64,000 bases of DNA from Lonicera japonica (lineage: Eukaryota > Streptophyta > Magnoliopsida > Dipsacales > Caprifoliaceae). The notes beneath the pieces are model-generated. The model was not told the origin of the DNA. It did not search any database and worked only from the letters and a program-made list of their open reading frames with translations. A program made the translations under genes and the position numbers. How positions within the stretch are numbered: position 1 is the stretch's first letter; each line of letters starts with the position of its first letter. Positions 55,100-64,000 of this stretch are shown here, one piece after another. The stretch spans positions 68,147,393 to 68,211,392 of the forward strand of contig CM038467.1 of assembly GCA_021464415.1 (NCBI GenBank). The letters run 5' to 3'.

Positions 55100-56718
55100 C
55101 TAGTTAGCCACACAAGAGCACTACTAATTTAAGTTAGTTATATATATAGTTGAGAATAATGTCTACAAATTTTCTTCCTCTCCACCACTACCATAAATCA
55201 TAATAATATTAAAAGTTTCTTCCACCAAAAAAACACAAACCTATCCATGTCTTTCACAACGCTACTTTCTGAGATATATATAATTATATATATTAGTGTC
55301 TATAACATTAAAAAAAAAAAAACCCAAGGTCATGAACTAAAAGAAATTAAACTGCTTCTTCTGCTTCATCTTCTTAAGCTTTAAGTAAATCAAGGAGTGG
55401 CGGTAGCAGCAAAACTTGGAGCCCAGAGACAGACAAAAGCACAAACTTCCTGAAATTTAAAAAGGATTAAAGAAAAGAAAAGAAGGGGAAATATGATCAA
55501 CAGCAAGTAATACATAATAGTACATGCATTATCATTAACTTGTTATATTAGAATACTAATAAGATTGTTCTTGTACTTTTTGATCATGCCAAGTTTCCTC
55601 CTAAGATTTCTTCTGCGTTATTAGTTAATAGTAAATGCATTAGTACTTTACATGCGCAACCAGACCAAACCAAACAGGTCATTCCCTTTTCACTGAATGT
55701 AAATAGCAAAAGCCTATCAACATTATCATGCACCGAAGAACAGGAACCCAGAAACCAACTCGGGAAGGAAACCAACAACCCTGACTGAGCCCGTTTAGTA
55801 ACACAAATTAGTTTTTGACTTGTAACTTATAAAAGCATCCATAGAATAAGTTGTCCCTACATACATTGCTATATATTAGGCCAAGGATAAACATAAGTTT
55901 AGCGAAGTTCGTTATCATACACACCATTTGTTGCCACGAAAATTCAAACATCTGTTTTATATTTGTCTCCATATACTACTTACCATACACAAATTAGACT
56001 TTTGTGGATGCTTTAACCTTGGCTTCCAAAAACCTATTGATATGGTATTGTAATCGATAGTCCCTATCGTAATCTAGTTCCGTTTTTGGTTTGATACAAT
56101 TGTTTTATTTGCTAAGCTATGTTCAACAGGTCCAATGTTCATTTAATGAGCTATGTGGCTATTTTCTAAATAAATAGGTCATATATTAATTTATCAGTAA
56201 CCAATGTTTAACAGATCCAAAATTATTAATCAGAAAATTTAAATAGGCCCAGAGTTTAAAACTTTGGCTTTTAGGTCCACCTGGAAAATCTAGCCCGTGG
56301 CAAGAAATTGATCATACTGACCCGGTATAAAACCGATTAAGTTAGGTTAATTTTAAAGACTGCATCAGTTGGGTTCAGTTTAGAATGAAACAAAAAACGA
56401 CCACATTGATTTGGTTAAAAAATGCCCTTGTAACTGAATATCAGTCCCACACACCTAACTGAGCCCTTAAACTTCCAACCAGAAGCTCTTCCATTGGCCC
56501 AAACTTGCGTCCTAAAAGGAATGGATGTAAATTATGATATGATGTTACAAGTTGGATTCAATAGACTTGTGTTATCTCATTAGGGGCCATGAATAAATCC
56601 ATTCATCATGGGCAATTGGGTTCCACATCGATATAAGTAACCAACGATGACGGTATCAGAACAATAATAATAACAATAATAATAATGATAACAAAATCAA
56701 TTTAACATTTATACCTAT

Positions 56719-58086
56719 TTACAGTGCCACGCAATCATGGAGGAAGGGGCCGTCAGCAAAATACTCCTGACGTTGATCAATCAAAACATGCCTTCGATTG
56801 GTTCGGTTGCACACGCCAACCCAAAACGTAAGACAAGAAATAAATACAGCATCCCGATTACTTCGTGCCCGAAAGGAAGGGCCACCCCACACTAGAGTAA
56901 ATTTTCCCTTGCCGAGGTATGACAAATAAGATTTGTACACACATTCTGTACTTCGCATGTATGAATCCACCTTCTTAGTTAGACCCGGTACTAGCTCAAA
57001 GGAAGGCGAAGGGGAGGTTTTATCGAGGGCATACAATTGCCCGAGGTGATACTTGTAGAGGGTATCACCCACAACCACCGATGAAGAAACTGCCCCGTAA
57101 CTCTGAGGAGTGAGACGCACCCTATGCAAATTGGTCCTCCAAACGAGAGTGGTGAGATCGAAAGAGAGTACATAATCAGAATTAATAAAAACAACCAATT
57201 TGTTTTGCTCTTTGTCAAATGCATAATCCTGTACGCGAACAGAAGATACATTATAACAACAAGGTGGGGGACATGAAGTCCATGAACGAGAAGCGGGATC
57301 AAAGATGTCTCCCTCGGCTACATATTGAAATTTTGTTCGATGTTGAACAGGGTGTACTTGTACCTCCTCCTTTTGAGCATCTCCATAGGCGTATAGTTTC
57401 CCATCAGATGGGGAAACTACACCAAAATGGATCATCTTTGGCGAGCTCATTGGAGGAAGTTCTTCCCAAGTAAGTGATTCGGATCCAAAATCACAAACGA
57501 AAGCCTTTGCGGAGCGATAAGGAGGTGGTTGATTCTTATCAAGGCCACCAACAGCATAAACAAGCTTCTTATGCATCGTATCCTTCTTGGAGAATGGGCC
57601 GGAGTCCGAGGATGCGACTAAGAAAAATTTGTTAGGGGTGGTAGTGGGCATGTATGAAATTGGGGGGAGGAACGTAGGCTTGGATTTGGATTTGGGGGAT
57701 TGATTCATTGGATCAATCTTGCACCAACGATAGCAATGACCATCAGGGTCAGAACCCTTGAACAAGCATAAGTAGAGGCATACATCGGTTTCTGGATCTT
57801 CAGGGGGGGTGGTGAGGGTTATGGTCATGGTGATGGACATGTTTTTGGTGATTGTGGCAGTCATAGGTATAAGCTTTTGTTGCTTCTTTTTCTTGTTCTT
57901 AACCTTGTCTTTGGAAGAAGAGCACCAAACAAGAAGAGGCTGAGGTTGATGAACCCCATCCCCATCTGTATTCACATCCGTATCAGTTTCCCTACTCCTC
58001 TTCTCTCTCTTGTTCTCATCCTTCTTTCGGGACTGCGAGCCCGCACTCTCTTGTATAGTAATGCTAATGTTCGATGACGACTGCAT
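56719..58086 (-). CDS. Kelch-like beta-propeller protein, copy B
   Basis: Intact 455-residue frame from ATG 58,086 (MQSSSNISITIQESAGSQSR), chosen because it aligns with the start of copy A; an in-frame ATG at 58,182 would add a hydrophobic stretch from the 5' UTR and is less likely. Same layout as copy A: charged N-terminus, LCLYLCLFKGSDPDGH region, then kelch-like units KLVYAVGGLDKN...WEELPPM, GKLYAYGD...FDPASRSW, NKLVVFINSDYVLSFDL...W, LYKYHLGQLYALD. The last 12 residues agree except one. Differences are spread out, including a 15-residue insertion after the second unit and a shorter loop after GGLDKN. Both copies keep open frames, which suggests that both have been under constraint. Function unknown. 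Confidence 0.75.
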   Translation of the reverse strand: MQSSSNISITIQESAGSQSRKKDENKREKRSRETDTDVNTDGDGVHQPQPLLVWCSSSKDKVKNKKKKQQKLIPMTATITKNMSITMTITLTTPPEDPETDVCLYLCLFKGSDPDGHCYRWCKIDPMNQSPKSKSKPTFLPPISYMPTTTPNKFFLVASSDSGPFSKKDTMHKKLVYAVGGLDKNQPPPYRSAKAFVCDFGSESLTWEELPPMSSPKMIHFGVVSPSDGKLYAYGDAQKEEVQVHPVQHRTKFQYVAEGDIFDPASRSWTSCPPPCCYNVSSVRVQDYAFDKEQNKLVVFINSDYVLSFDLTTLVWRTNLHRVRLTPQSYGAVSSSVVVGDTLYKYHLGQLYALDKTSPSPSFELVPGLTKKVDSYMRSTECVYKSYLSYLGKGKFTLVWGGPSFRARSNRDAVFISCLTFWVGVCNRTNRRHVLIDQRQEYFADGPFLHDCVAL

Positions 58087-58448
58087 ACTTGTAGTATCGA
58101 CAACAAACGCAGCCCAATGCCAACTGCAGAAAAACAAAATCAAAAGAAACGTGTCAATGAAATAATTGAAGATTGTAATCAAATTTTAAAAATTGATTCC
58201 CAAAAAGTAGCTTATTATTATTGTTATTGTTATCTACATTGTGTTAAAGAATACAAACAACAGACGAAGCAGCAAGCTTCAATGATGGATTGTAATATAA
58301 AAAAATGATGTGCTTCTTAGATAGATATAGCAGACAATCAGCCTCTCAGATACCACATTGGAGCTTTAGAGTCAGCATCTTTAAATGACAATAATAATAA
58401 AAGTAATAGTAGTAGAGTATGGAGTGAGAGTATCACTGACCGCATAGA

Positions 58449-59117
58449 CAGGGGCGGAGTTAGGAATTATACTCGAAGGGGCCAAATTAACAGGTTTCTA
58501 AGAATTTTTTGCATATATTGTAATAAAGCCAAAAATAAAATATTATATTAAAGTATTTAATATCATATATGTCAAAAATCAAAATCACATATTTAGTTAC
58601 AATATTCTCATTTGAGATTTCATATTTTGAAAACACTTAATCATATTTTCATTGTCAATAACTTTAAAAACAATTTTTTTTAATATATGTTACCGAACAA
58701 TCATTCATGAGATAATCTCCCAACTGATTTTGGAGATCGGAGCAATTTGATGAATGAGAGCCATAAACGGAAATTAAAAACTAAATAAAAAACCATAGAT
58801 AGAGACCAAAAAACAAATGACAAATTGACCGAATAACAGAATAAAACCAAACAAACCAAACCAAACCACACCACCGTAAATAAAAGCAGCCTCATCTAGA
58901 TCAATAACCTAAAAATACAAACCTCCACCCTGAACTTTTCCATCTTATTTCGCAGAATCCCCTCCCACAAATTCAATACTCCTCTTCCTAATTACAAGCC
59001 CGCCCCTATACTTATGTGTACTCTCTTGCAACCCCCAAGCGTGGCATAATTAATCAAAACGCCCAAAATCTCATGTGAGGTGGTGGCCCCCCTGGACTCC
59101 ATGTCTCTCTGCTCCTG
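58449..59117. mobile_element. hAT-like non-autonomous element in copy B
   Basis: Left end CAGGGGCGGAGTTAGGAATT is close to the family end at 41,392 (CAGTGGCGGAGCTAGGAATA). The right end GCTCCTG is preceded by GGTGGCCCCCCTGGACTCCA, matching the GTGGCCCC...TCCAGG type of the other element. Flanks CGCATAGA and AGCATGTA agree at only 5 of 8 positions, so the duplication is decayed or the borders are off by a few bases. No coding frame. Confidence 0.6.
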
Positions 59118-59232
59118 AGCATGTATACATACATACATACATACATACATAACAACGGTTTATTTAGTTCATACATACATACATAACAACAGTTTATTTA
59201 GTTCATACATACCAACGGTTTATTTAGTTCGA
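59118..59232. repeat. CATA microsatellite and short tandem repeat
   Basis: A (CATA)n run at about 59,126-59,150 is followed by three copies of a unit with AACGGTTTATTTAGTTCATA, each shortened differently. Copy A has a single copy (ACCAACAGGTTGGTTTTGTTC near 43,428). Confidence 0.8.
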
Positions 59233-59560
59233 CTTTTTGTTCCATACTCATATCCAAAATGGTAATTTTAGTTAAAAAAATTGAGTCTCAATAGCTTATA
59301 ATTAAACCTTTTGACATGAATATTTAGTGTGAATTTAGCAATTTAAAATTATGCGGACTAACCAAAACTCAAACTAAATGATTATAAAAAATACCACGGT
59401 GTACGCCGACGGACGGAGGCGGAGAGCAAAACAAGTGGGTGCGGTCGTTTGAGGTGTTTGCCCCCTCTCTCTGACGCTGACGGAGTGCCGGACGTAGGTC
59501 TCTTAATTCGTGTGTGTCGGTTGCAATTGCCTGATTCGCCTTTTTCTTTTAATTTAGTTT

Positions 59561-61677
59561 TGAAAAGAATTTTTTTTTTCTTTAGGAATCTAAGGGTGTT
59601 TGATCGCGAGCGTGGAATTTGTATGGAAAAAAAATAAGTTATCAGCAATTGAATTGCTTAGAATTGAGTTGCATAAAAAATATAGTGTAGTGTGTTTGAT
59701 TGGCTTAATTTTCTACCCTGAAAATATTGATTGTTTTTTAAAAATTTTAATGTAGAAAAAAATTATTGTTATTTTTTTTTTACATAATTATGTAGTCATG
59801 ATGGATCTTGTTTAATTGATCTTGATTAGTATATTTTAAATATTAAATTTTTATATTATTTTGAATTTTATATTTTAAGTTATGGCATTTTTAATGTAGA
59901 AAATGATAAAAATCTTGTCTCGTGAATCGTGCCCAAGTATGAAAAACAAAAAACCACCTCCCCAAAAGAAAATATTTTCCTCAATTGCCAAGAAAATGCA
60001 CATGTGTGAGCCAAAAGTGAAAATTAAATTGCCTAGAAAAAAAAAGCCACTTCTTCAAAACATTTTCCTCATATCATCGTTATAAGATTAATTTTTTCAT
60101 AAGATTTTTTCATAAAAGAAAAGCCACTTTTTCAAAACCACCTTCCCCAAAGAAAACATTTTCCTCATATCATCGTTATAAGATTGTAACTCGTGCCAAA
60201 AATACTGTTAATCACTCAAAAAAATTCTTAAATCTCATTCAATTTTTTTTATTACTTATACATTTGTAAGATGAGTATACATATTGCCGAAGGATATATA
60301 GTACTTTTAGAAGTTGCACCCTATAATTCTAAAGTTATACATTGCTCTAGCGATAGTGTCATCTTTTAAAATTCTAAAACCATTGCTCCTTATTGTACGG
60401 AATTATATATATTACAGTAAAAAACTAAAACGGCCACCAAAGTTTAGGTCCAATACCATTTTTGAACGAGTACTACTTTGATCACTCCGTTTAATTTGGC
60501 CGTTAAATTAGACGGAGTACTTGCACATGGCTTTATTTAACAATATTTACTGTCATATTGCATCAAATGAAACACCCGCAACCTGGCCACTTCTTCAAAA
60601 CCTACCCCATTCTTCCTTCTTCATCTCCTTCTCTTTCTTCTTGGGAATGTTTCTTTGTAACTATTCCTCAGTTATAAGCCGATGACTCTTCCTAATCTCA
60701 ATATGAATATTCCTCTGCCACCCAATTTGACTCCCATACTATAAAAGCAAAGCTGTTTGTTTAGCTCCAGCATTAGTCCAATTCCGAAATCGGGTTGGAT
60801 TAGTGGGTTTGGGTCCAATTTGGGTCTATTCGGATCTCTTGAATTTCTTTGGATACGCTTTGGATTATGGGTTTTGTTTTCAAAAAACCAATACGCTGAG
60901 ACTTATTGATAGTACCTAATGTGATCAGCATGATTAGTTTGGCCATTATAAATATTAAACTTCTTAGCATAAAACTTCTTTGGTGGAGGGGCATTTACAA
61001 TCCTTTGAGTGAATAGGGAGCCACTTTACTCACCTAATGACTTTCTAGCGAAATTCCAGAGTGTGGGGAATGAATTTCTCGACAACTATTGAATCTATTA
61101 ATCTTCTTAGGCCTTGCTCAACCCGAGTCTTGGGGCCAGCATCATTTCCTAAAAGTCTTTTGAACACACTATGTCTTTATTTAACAATTGGGACCTCCAG
61201 TGTTGAGATTTGAATAACCTTTGCCTTATCCCATATTCGACCCTCAACTTGGGTTGCATGTGTGGGAGGGATTTCTGGAGTAGTAATGTTGTTCGTTTTC
61301 TTTGGGAGGTTATGCATTGTGGATGAAGCTGCAATATCATCCTCCTTGAAGAGCGTGGTTTTCAATTATTAACTTGGTGAGTTCACTTTCTAAGCCACCA
61401 CCAGCTGTATTATGTTCATCATAATTGTTATCAACTTCTCCTCTTCTCAAGCAGGCTAATGGAATTGATTCATTTACCCTTTGTAGGATTAGCAAGATGC
61501 CATTACTACCTTTCTACTTTTACGGCAGTGATGTTTGAGGACCATCAGTGGTTCTTCTGGTCTGGACCATGGAGATTGTGTTTTTGGAAAAGAAAAAAGG
61601 GTTTGACTATACTGTTAGGTATGAATTTGTGTAAGATGAATTAAATTGCTAAAAACTGGGAAAGGAATCTGGGAATT
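59561..61677. other. AT-rich intergenic sequence, possible remnant of a Tat-like internal region
   Basis: No gene. CATTTTCCTCATATCATCG and neighbouring sequence recurs at 60,061 and 60,159 as a short direct repeat. The part nearest 61,677 should be the decayed 5' internal region of the element whose primer-binding site follows, but no gag motif is recognisable. Confidence 0.35.
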
Positions 61678-62030
61678 CCCACAAACGACACCAATTATGG
61701 GTGCCAAAAAATTTGAGTCTCCCCACAAGGTAAGTTCAAAGCAATTTTAATAAAGCAGTAAATGGAAACAATAAAGGGACATGCAAGATATTTTTTATTA
61801 GAAGATAGGTTCCTTCTGTAGCTTTTATGATATGTCAATCGTACGTCCTCCTTTGTGTGAGTGTATTTTTATATAGATCAAAGACAATCAGTAAGAAGGT
61901 AATACAAGCTACCAGCTCTCTCTATCTCTCTCTCTATTACTAACTACATGGAATTTATAACCAAATCCCTTTTTAATGAGCCATCCATTTTTTATTTATA
62001 TGCACATAATTAAAGTTACAATGCTCCGTA
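61678..62030 (-). mobile_element. Degraded Tat-like LTR and primer-binding site
   Basis: On - 61,694-61,678 reads TTGGTGTCGTTTGTGGG, the Tat primer-binding sequence with three C-to-T changes. Next to it, on +, an LTR-like stretch starts near 61,695 (GGGTGCCAAAA) and shares the layout of the intact LTR: CACAAGGTAAGTTC, GGTTCC..TGTAGC, then CGTACGTCCTCCTTTGTGTG and ATACAAGCTACCAG. The far end is not definable. Old, fragmentary. Confidence 0.55.
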
Positions 62031-62231
62031 GCTTTGCAAGTGTCCTAAAATAGTACAATCAAAAGTGGCCCATCTTATCCATAGTCTTTGTGAAAATGAC
62101 CACATCTGCAATGGCATGACCATATCGGCGCATGATGACATCATCTTGACCATGATGCTCGAAACATATCCAAGTCGGCATAAGTATAGCCCACTCAGCA
62201 ATGAAATCTCTATGTCGGCGGTAGAATTTGA

Positions 62232-62549
62232 CTTGATGTGGGATCTTGCTATTCCTCAACATGCCCCCTCACGTGCGACCCACATATCGAATAATACTAG
62301 TAACCCAATTCCCACATCGAGAATTAGTAAATTCGGGAGCCAACGCCATTCTTTTCGAAGGCCCAGTATTCATAGCCCAACCGGGCCAAGGACGTGAATT
62401 AGAATATAACCTTCCTCTGATACCAGTATTACAATTCGGAGCATCCAACTCAAAACCAATTGACAATAAATAAAGTGGCCCCTCCGTCTTATATATTGCT
62501 TTGTGATAATTATTTTTCCCGATGTGAAATTTGTACTCTCCACATCGGC
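62232..62549 (-). mobile_element. TRIM-like remnant
   Basis: On - there is a primer-binding-like TGGTATCAGAG (+ 62,415-62,425) next to an LTR-like stretch (62,426 onward) ending GATGTGAAATTTGTACTCT. About 160 bp to the left, a purine tract (GTGAGGGGGCA on -) abuts TGTTGAGGAATAGC, and the sequence GATGTGGGATCTTGC resembles the other LTR end. No coding capacity. The overall structure matches the TRIMs at 26 and 54 kb, but the LTR pieces are diverged. Confidence 0.4.
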
Positions 62550-64000
62550 ATCTTGTTCCATGAATGTTATGTACTTAGACTTTTGTTAATACATGAGGCT
62601 AGGCTCATTCGGTAATGGGCCTAATAACCTTGACCCAATATTTACTCTATAATTTTTAAGGTCATCCAATATATATATGCACGCATATATATATATTTCT
62701 TACAATCTATTTTAGACTTGCGAAGTATATATATTATTAATTGTACATATAAACTATATATAAGTTTATAAATGTATAATAACAGTTTAGTTTATATAAT
62801 AATATGTTAGATTCATTATATACCAAGTTGTATATATAACAGGTACAGGTGGTTTGGGAGTGGGTAGGTGGGTTATATCCACACAGCCTGTTGGTGGACG
62901 AGGGTTGGGGGTTAGTGAGGGATTGGGTGTGAGGTGAGTGCTGATTAAAGGTAGATACGTAAAACGGGTCGGTTTTGTTTCGTGTTTTAATAAATGTAAG
63001 TTATTTTTGTCTTATTCGAACACGACTCGCGATAAGTTATTGGGTGATATTTTTTAAATTCGTATACAACTCGGTTTGTTATCAGTTGACACGACATGAC
63101 CCGATAATACACGTTAAGTTGATATGTTTTATAAAAAAGGAAAATTAAAAATATTCTAGAAAGTTTTCACTATAAAACAAAAATCCAAACAAAAAATAAC
63201 AATTTAATAACTAAAATACTTCATGAGTGTGGATAAATATTCATAAATCTTAAGATATGTACAAACCTTAACAATATTTAATACATTTTTGTTGTATTAA
63301 AAGCTAAAGAAAAAATTAACGGGTCTAAGGGGTCACCTGAATTCATTCAGAATGAATCCGTAACCGACCCATTATCATTTCGTGTCAAACGGGTGAACTT
63401 GATAATCACCTGAATTCGGTAAGGGCTCACCTACTAAATTATAATTTTGTGCCAGTGTTATCGTGTAACATAATTCTTTAATATTGATTGCTTTAGAATT
63501 CTCATGAAATTCCAAAACCATAACCTTAATTTACCCAAACAATAGAATTCAAATATTATGCCCCAATTTCAATTTCACAGAATGAAATTGGAGTTGCCAA
63601 ATACACTCAAATTAATTTAGCCTATATAACATGCTTGATAAACTAATGAGCAATAACTTAAGCAAACAAAACAGCTTATATAAGTTTAAGAACTGAATAA
63701 CAATTAAAATCCCAAGCATGCAATTTCTACGCAAAAGATAGATACATAAAATAATGAAACAATAATTAAATTAAGAACCTGTAATTAAAACAACAATTAA
63801 GCACGTAAATTCACAAGTAGAATCTGAAATTAATCTTCAAAAATATACTCAAATCCTTCATTTTTTTGATTCAAATTAAGACCGAAAAATTATAAGCGAT
63901 ACAAAAGAATTTTTAGTGCAAAGTAAAATAAAGAGGAGAAAAGAAATCGTATATGGTTACCGGAATTTTTTTTGTGCACAGCTGCGCTACGAGATGCACG
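62550..64000. other. AT-rich intergenic sequence
   Basis: No gene. TA-rich microsatellite-like stretches at 62,660-62,830. At 62,960-63,440 words such as GTGTCAAACGGGT and CACGACATGACCCG occur, of a kind often found in non-autonomous hAT elements, without definable ends. Confidence 0.35.

Larger units (their letters stand above)
55100..59560 (-). repeat. Segmental duplication, copy B (kelch-like gene and flanks)
   Basis: Counterpart of 37,200-43,970, more compact. The 3' flank (55,100-56,718) matches copy A in blocks and has no further gene. The 5' flank carries its own hAT-like element (58,449-59,117) but lacks the SINE, the L1 fragment and the long microsatellite. Homology fades after the GACGCTGACGGAGTG stretch near 59,471. 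Confidence 0.85.

Noticed and set aside
1..64000. CRISPR arrays, bacterial operons, rRNA or organelle genes
   Set aside because: None seen; all recognisable content is plant nuclear and transposon-derived. Direct repeats found are tandem duplications, LTRs or satellites.

Overview
The window looks like a transposon-rich intergenic block of a flowering plant nuclear genome, probably a eudicot. The reasons are the strong AT bias, spliceosomal introns, and a mixture of plant element families: chromovirus and Tat-type Ty3/gypsy elements, L1 and RTE LINEs, tRNA-derived SINEs, TRIMs, hAT- and MULE-type MITEs, and a Mutator-like element carrying a ULP1-type protease. I cannot name the species. Only two reading frames look like intact host genes, a pair of kelch-like paralogues at 39.7-41.0 kb and 56.7-58.1 kb on the minus strand.

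Region 1 (1-20.9 kb) is a decayed Mutator-like element of the kind described in Arabidopsis as Kaonashi (MULEs carrying ULP genes). A ULP1-like cysteine protease gene runs on + from before base 1 to 15,102, and a MuDR-type transposase with a SWIM finger runs on - from 20,121 to 17,886. The ULP gene is split by two insertions, both inside introns: a 2.98-kb solo LTR (957-3940, TSD AATAA) and a 7.46-kb chromovirus (4176-11,635, TSD AGTAT). The chromovirus itself carries a 5'-truncated RTE insertion (7550-8011, 11-bp TSD). With the inserts set aside, the exon borders I could read are mostly phase-compatible.

Region 2 (20.9-27.2 kb) is AT-rich and non-genic. It holds a diverged 0.6-kb repeat pair (one copy carrying a MITE that the other lacks), a 165-bp MULE-type foldback element with a 9-bp TSD, a SINE, a possible CACTA end and a TRIM remnant. 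Region 3 (27.2-34.9 kb) is a dead L1-type LINE (zinc-knuckle ORF1, then endonuclease, reverse transcriptase and zf-RVT). It is interrupted by a small AT-rich element and by a 1.94-kb LTR-like insertion with a primer-binding site and a tRNA-like segment at its right end.

Region 4 (37.2-59.6 kb) is a segmental duplication. Two copies of a kelch-like gene with long matching flanks lie in the same orientation, separated by a complete Tat-lineage Ty3/gypsy element (44,947-53,004, TSD AATAC, two RNase H domains, tandem repeats in its 3' region) and a young TRIM (53,757-54,389, TSD ACTTC). Comparing the two copies gives an empty site for a SINE and shows a microsatellite expansion and two related terminal-inverted-repeat elements at nearby but different positions. 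Region 5 (59.6-64 kb) holds only degraded remnants, including a second Tat-like primer-binding site and a third TRIM-like structure.

The theme is layered, datable nesting with decay. A large share of the premature stops are CGA, CAA or CAG codons turned into stops, and short duplicated pieces differ at CpG positions, as expected for silenced, methylated repeats.
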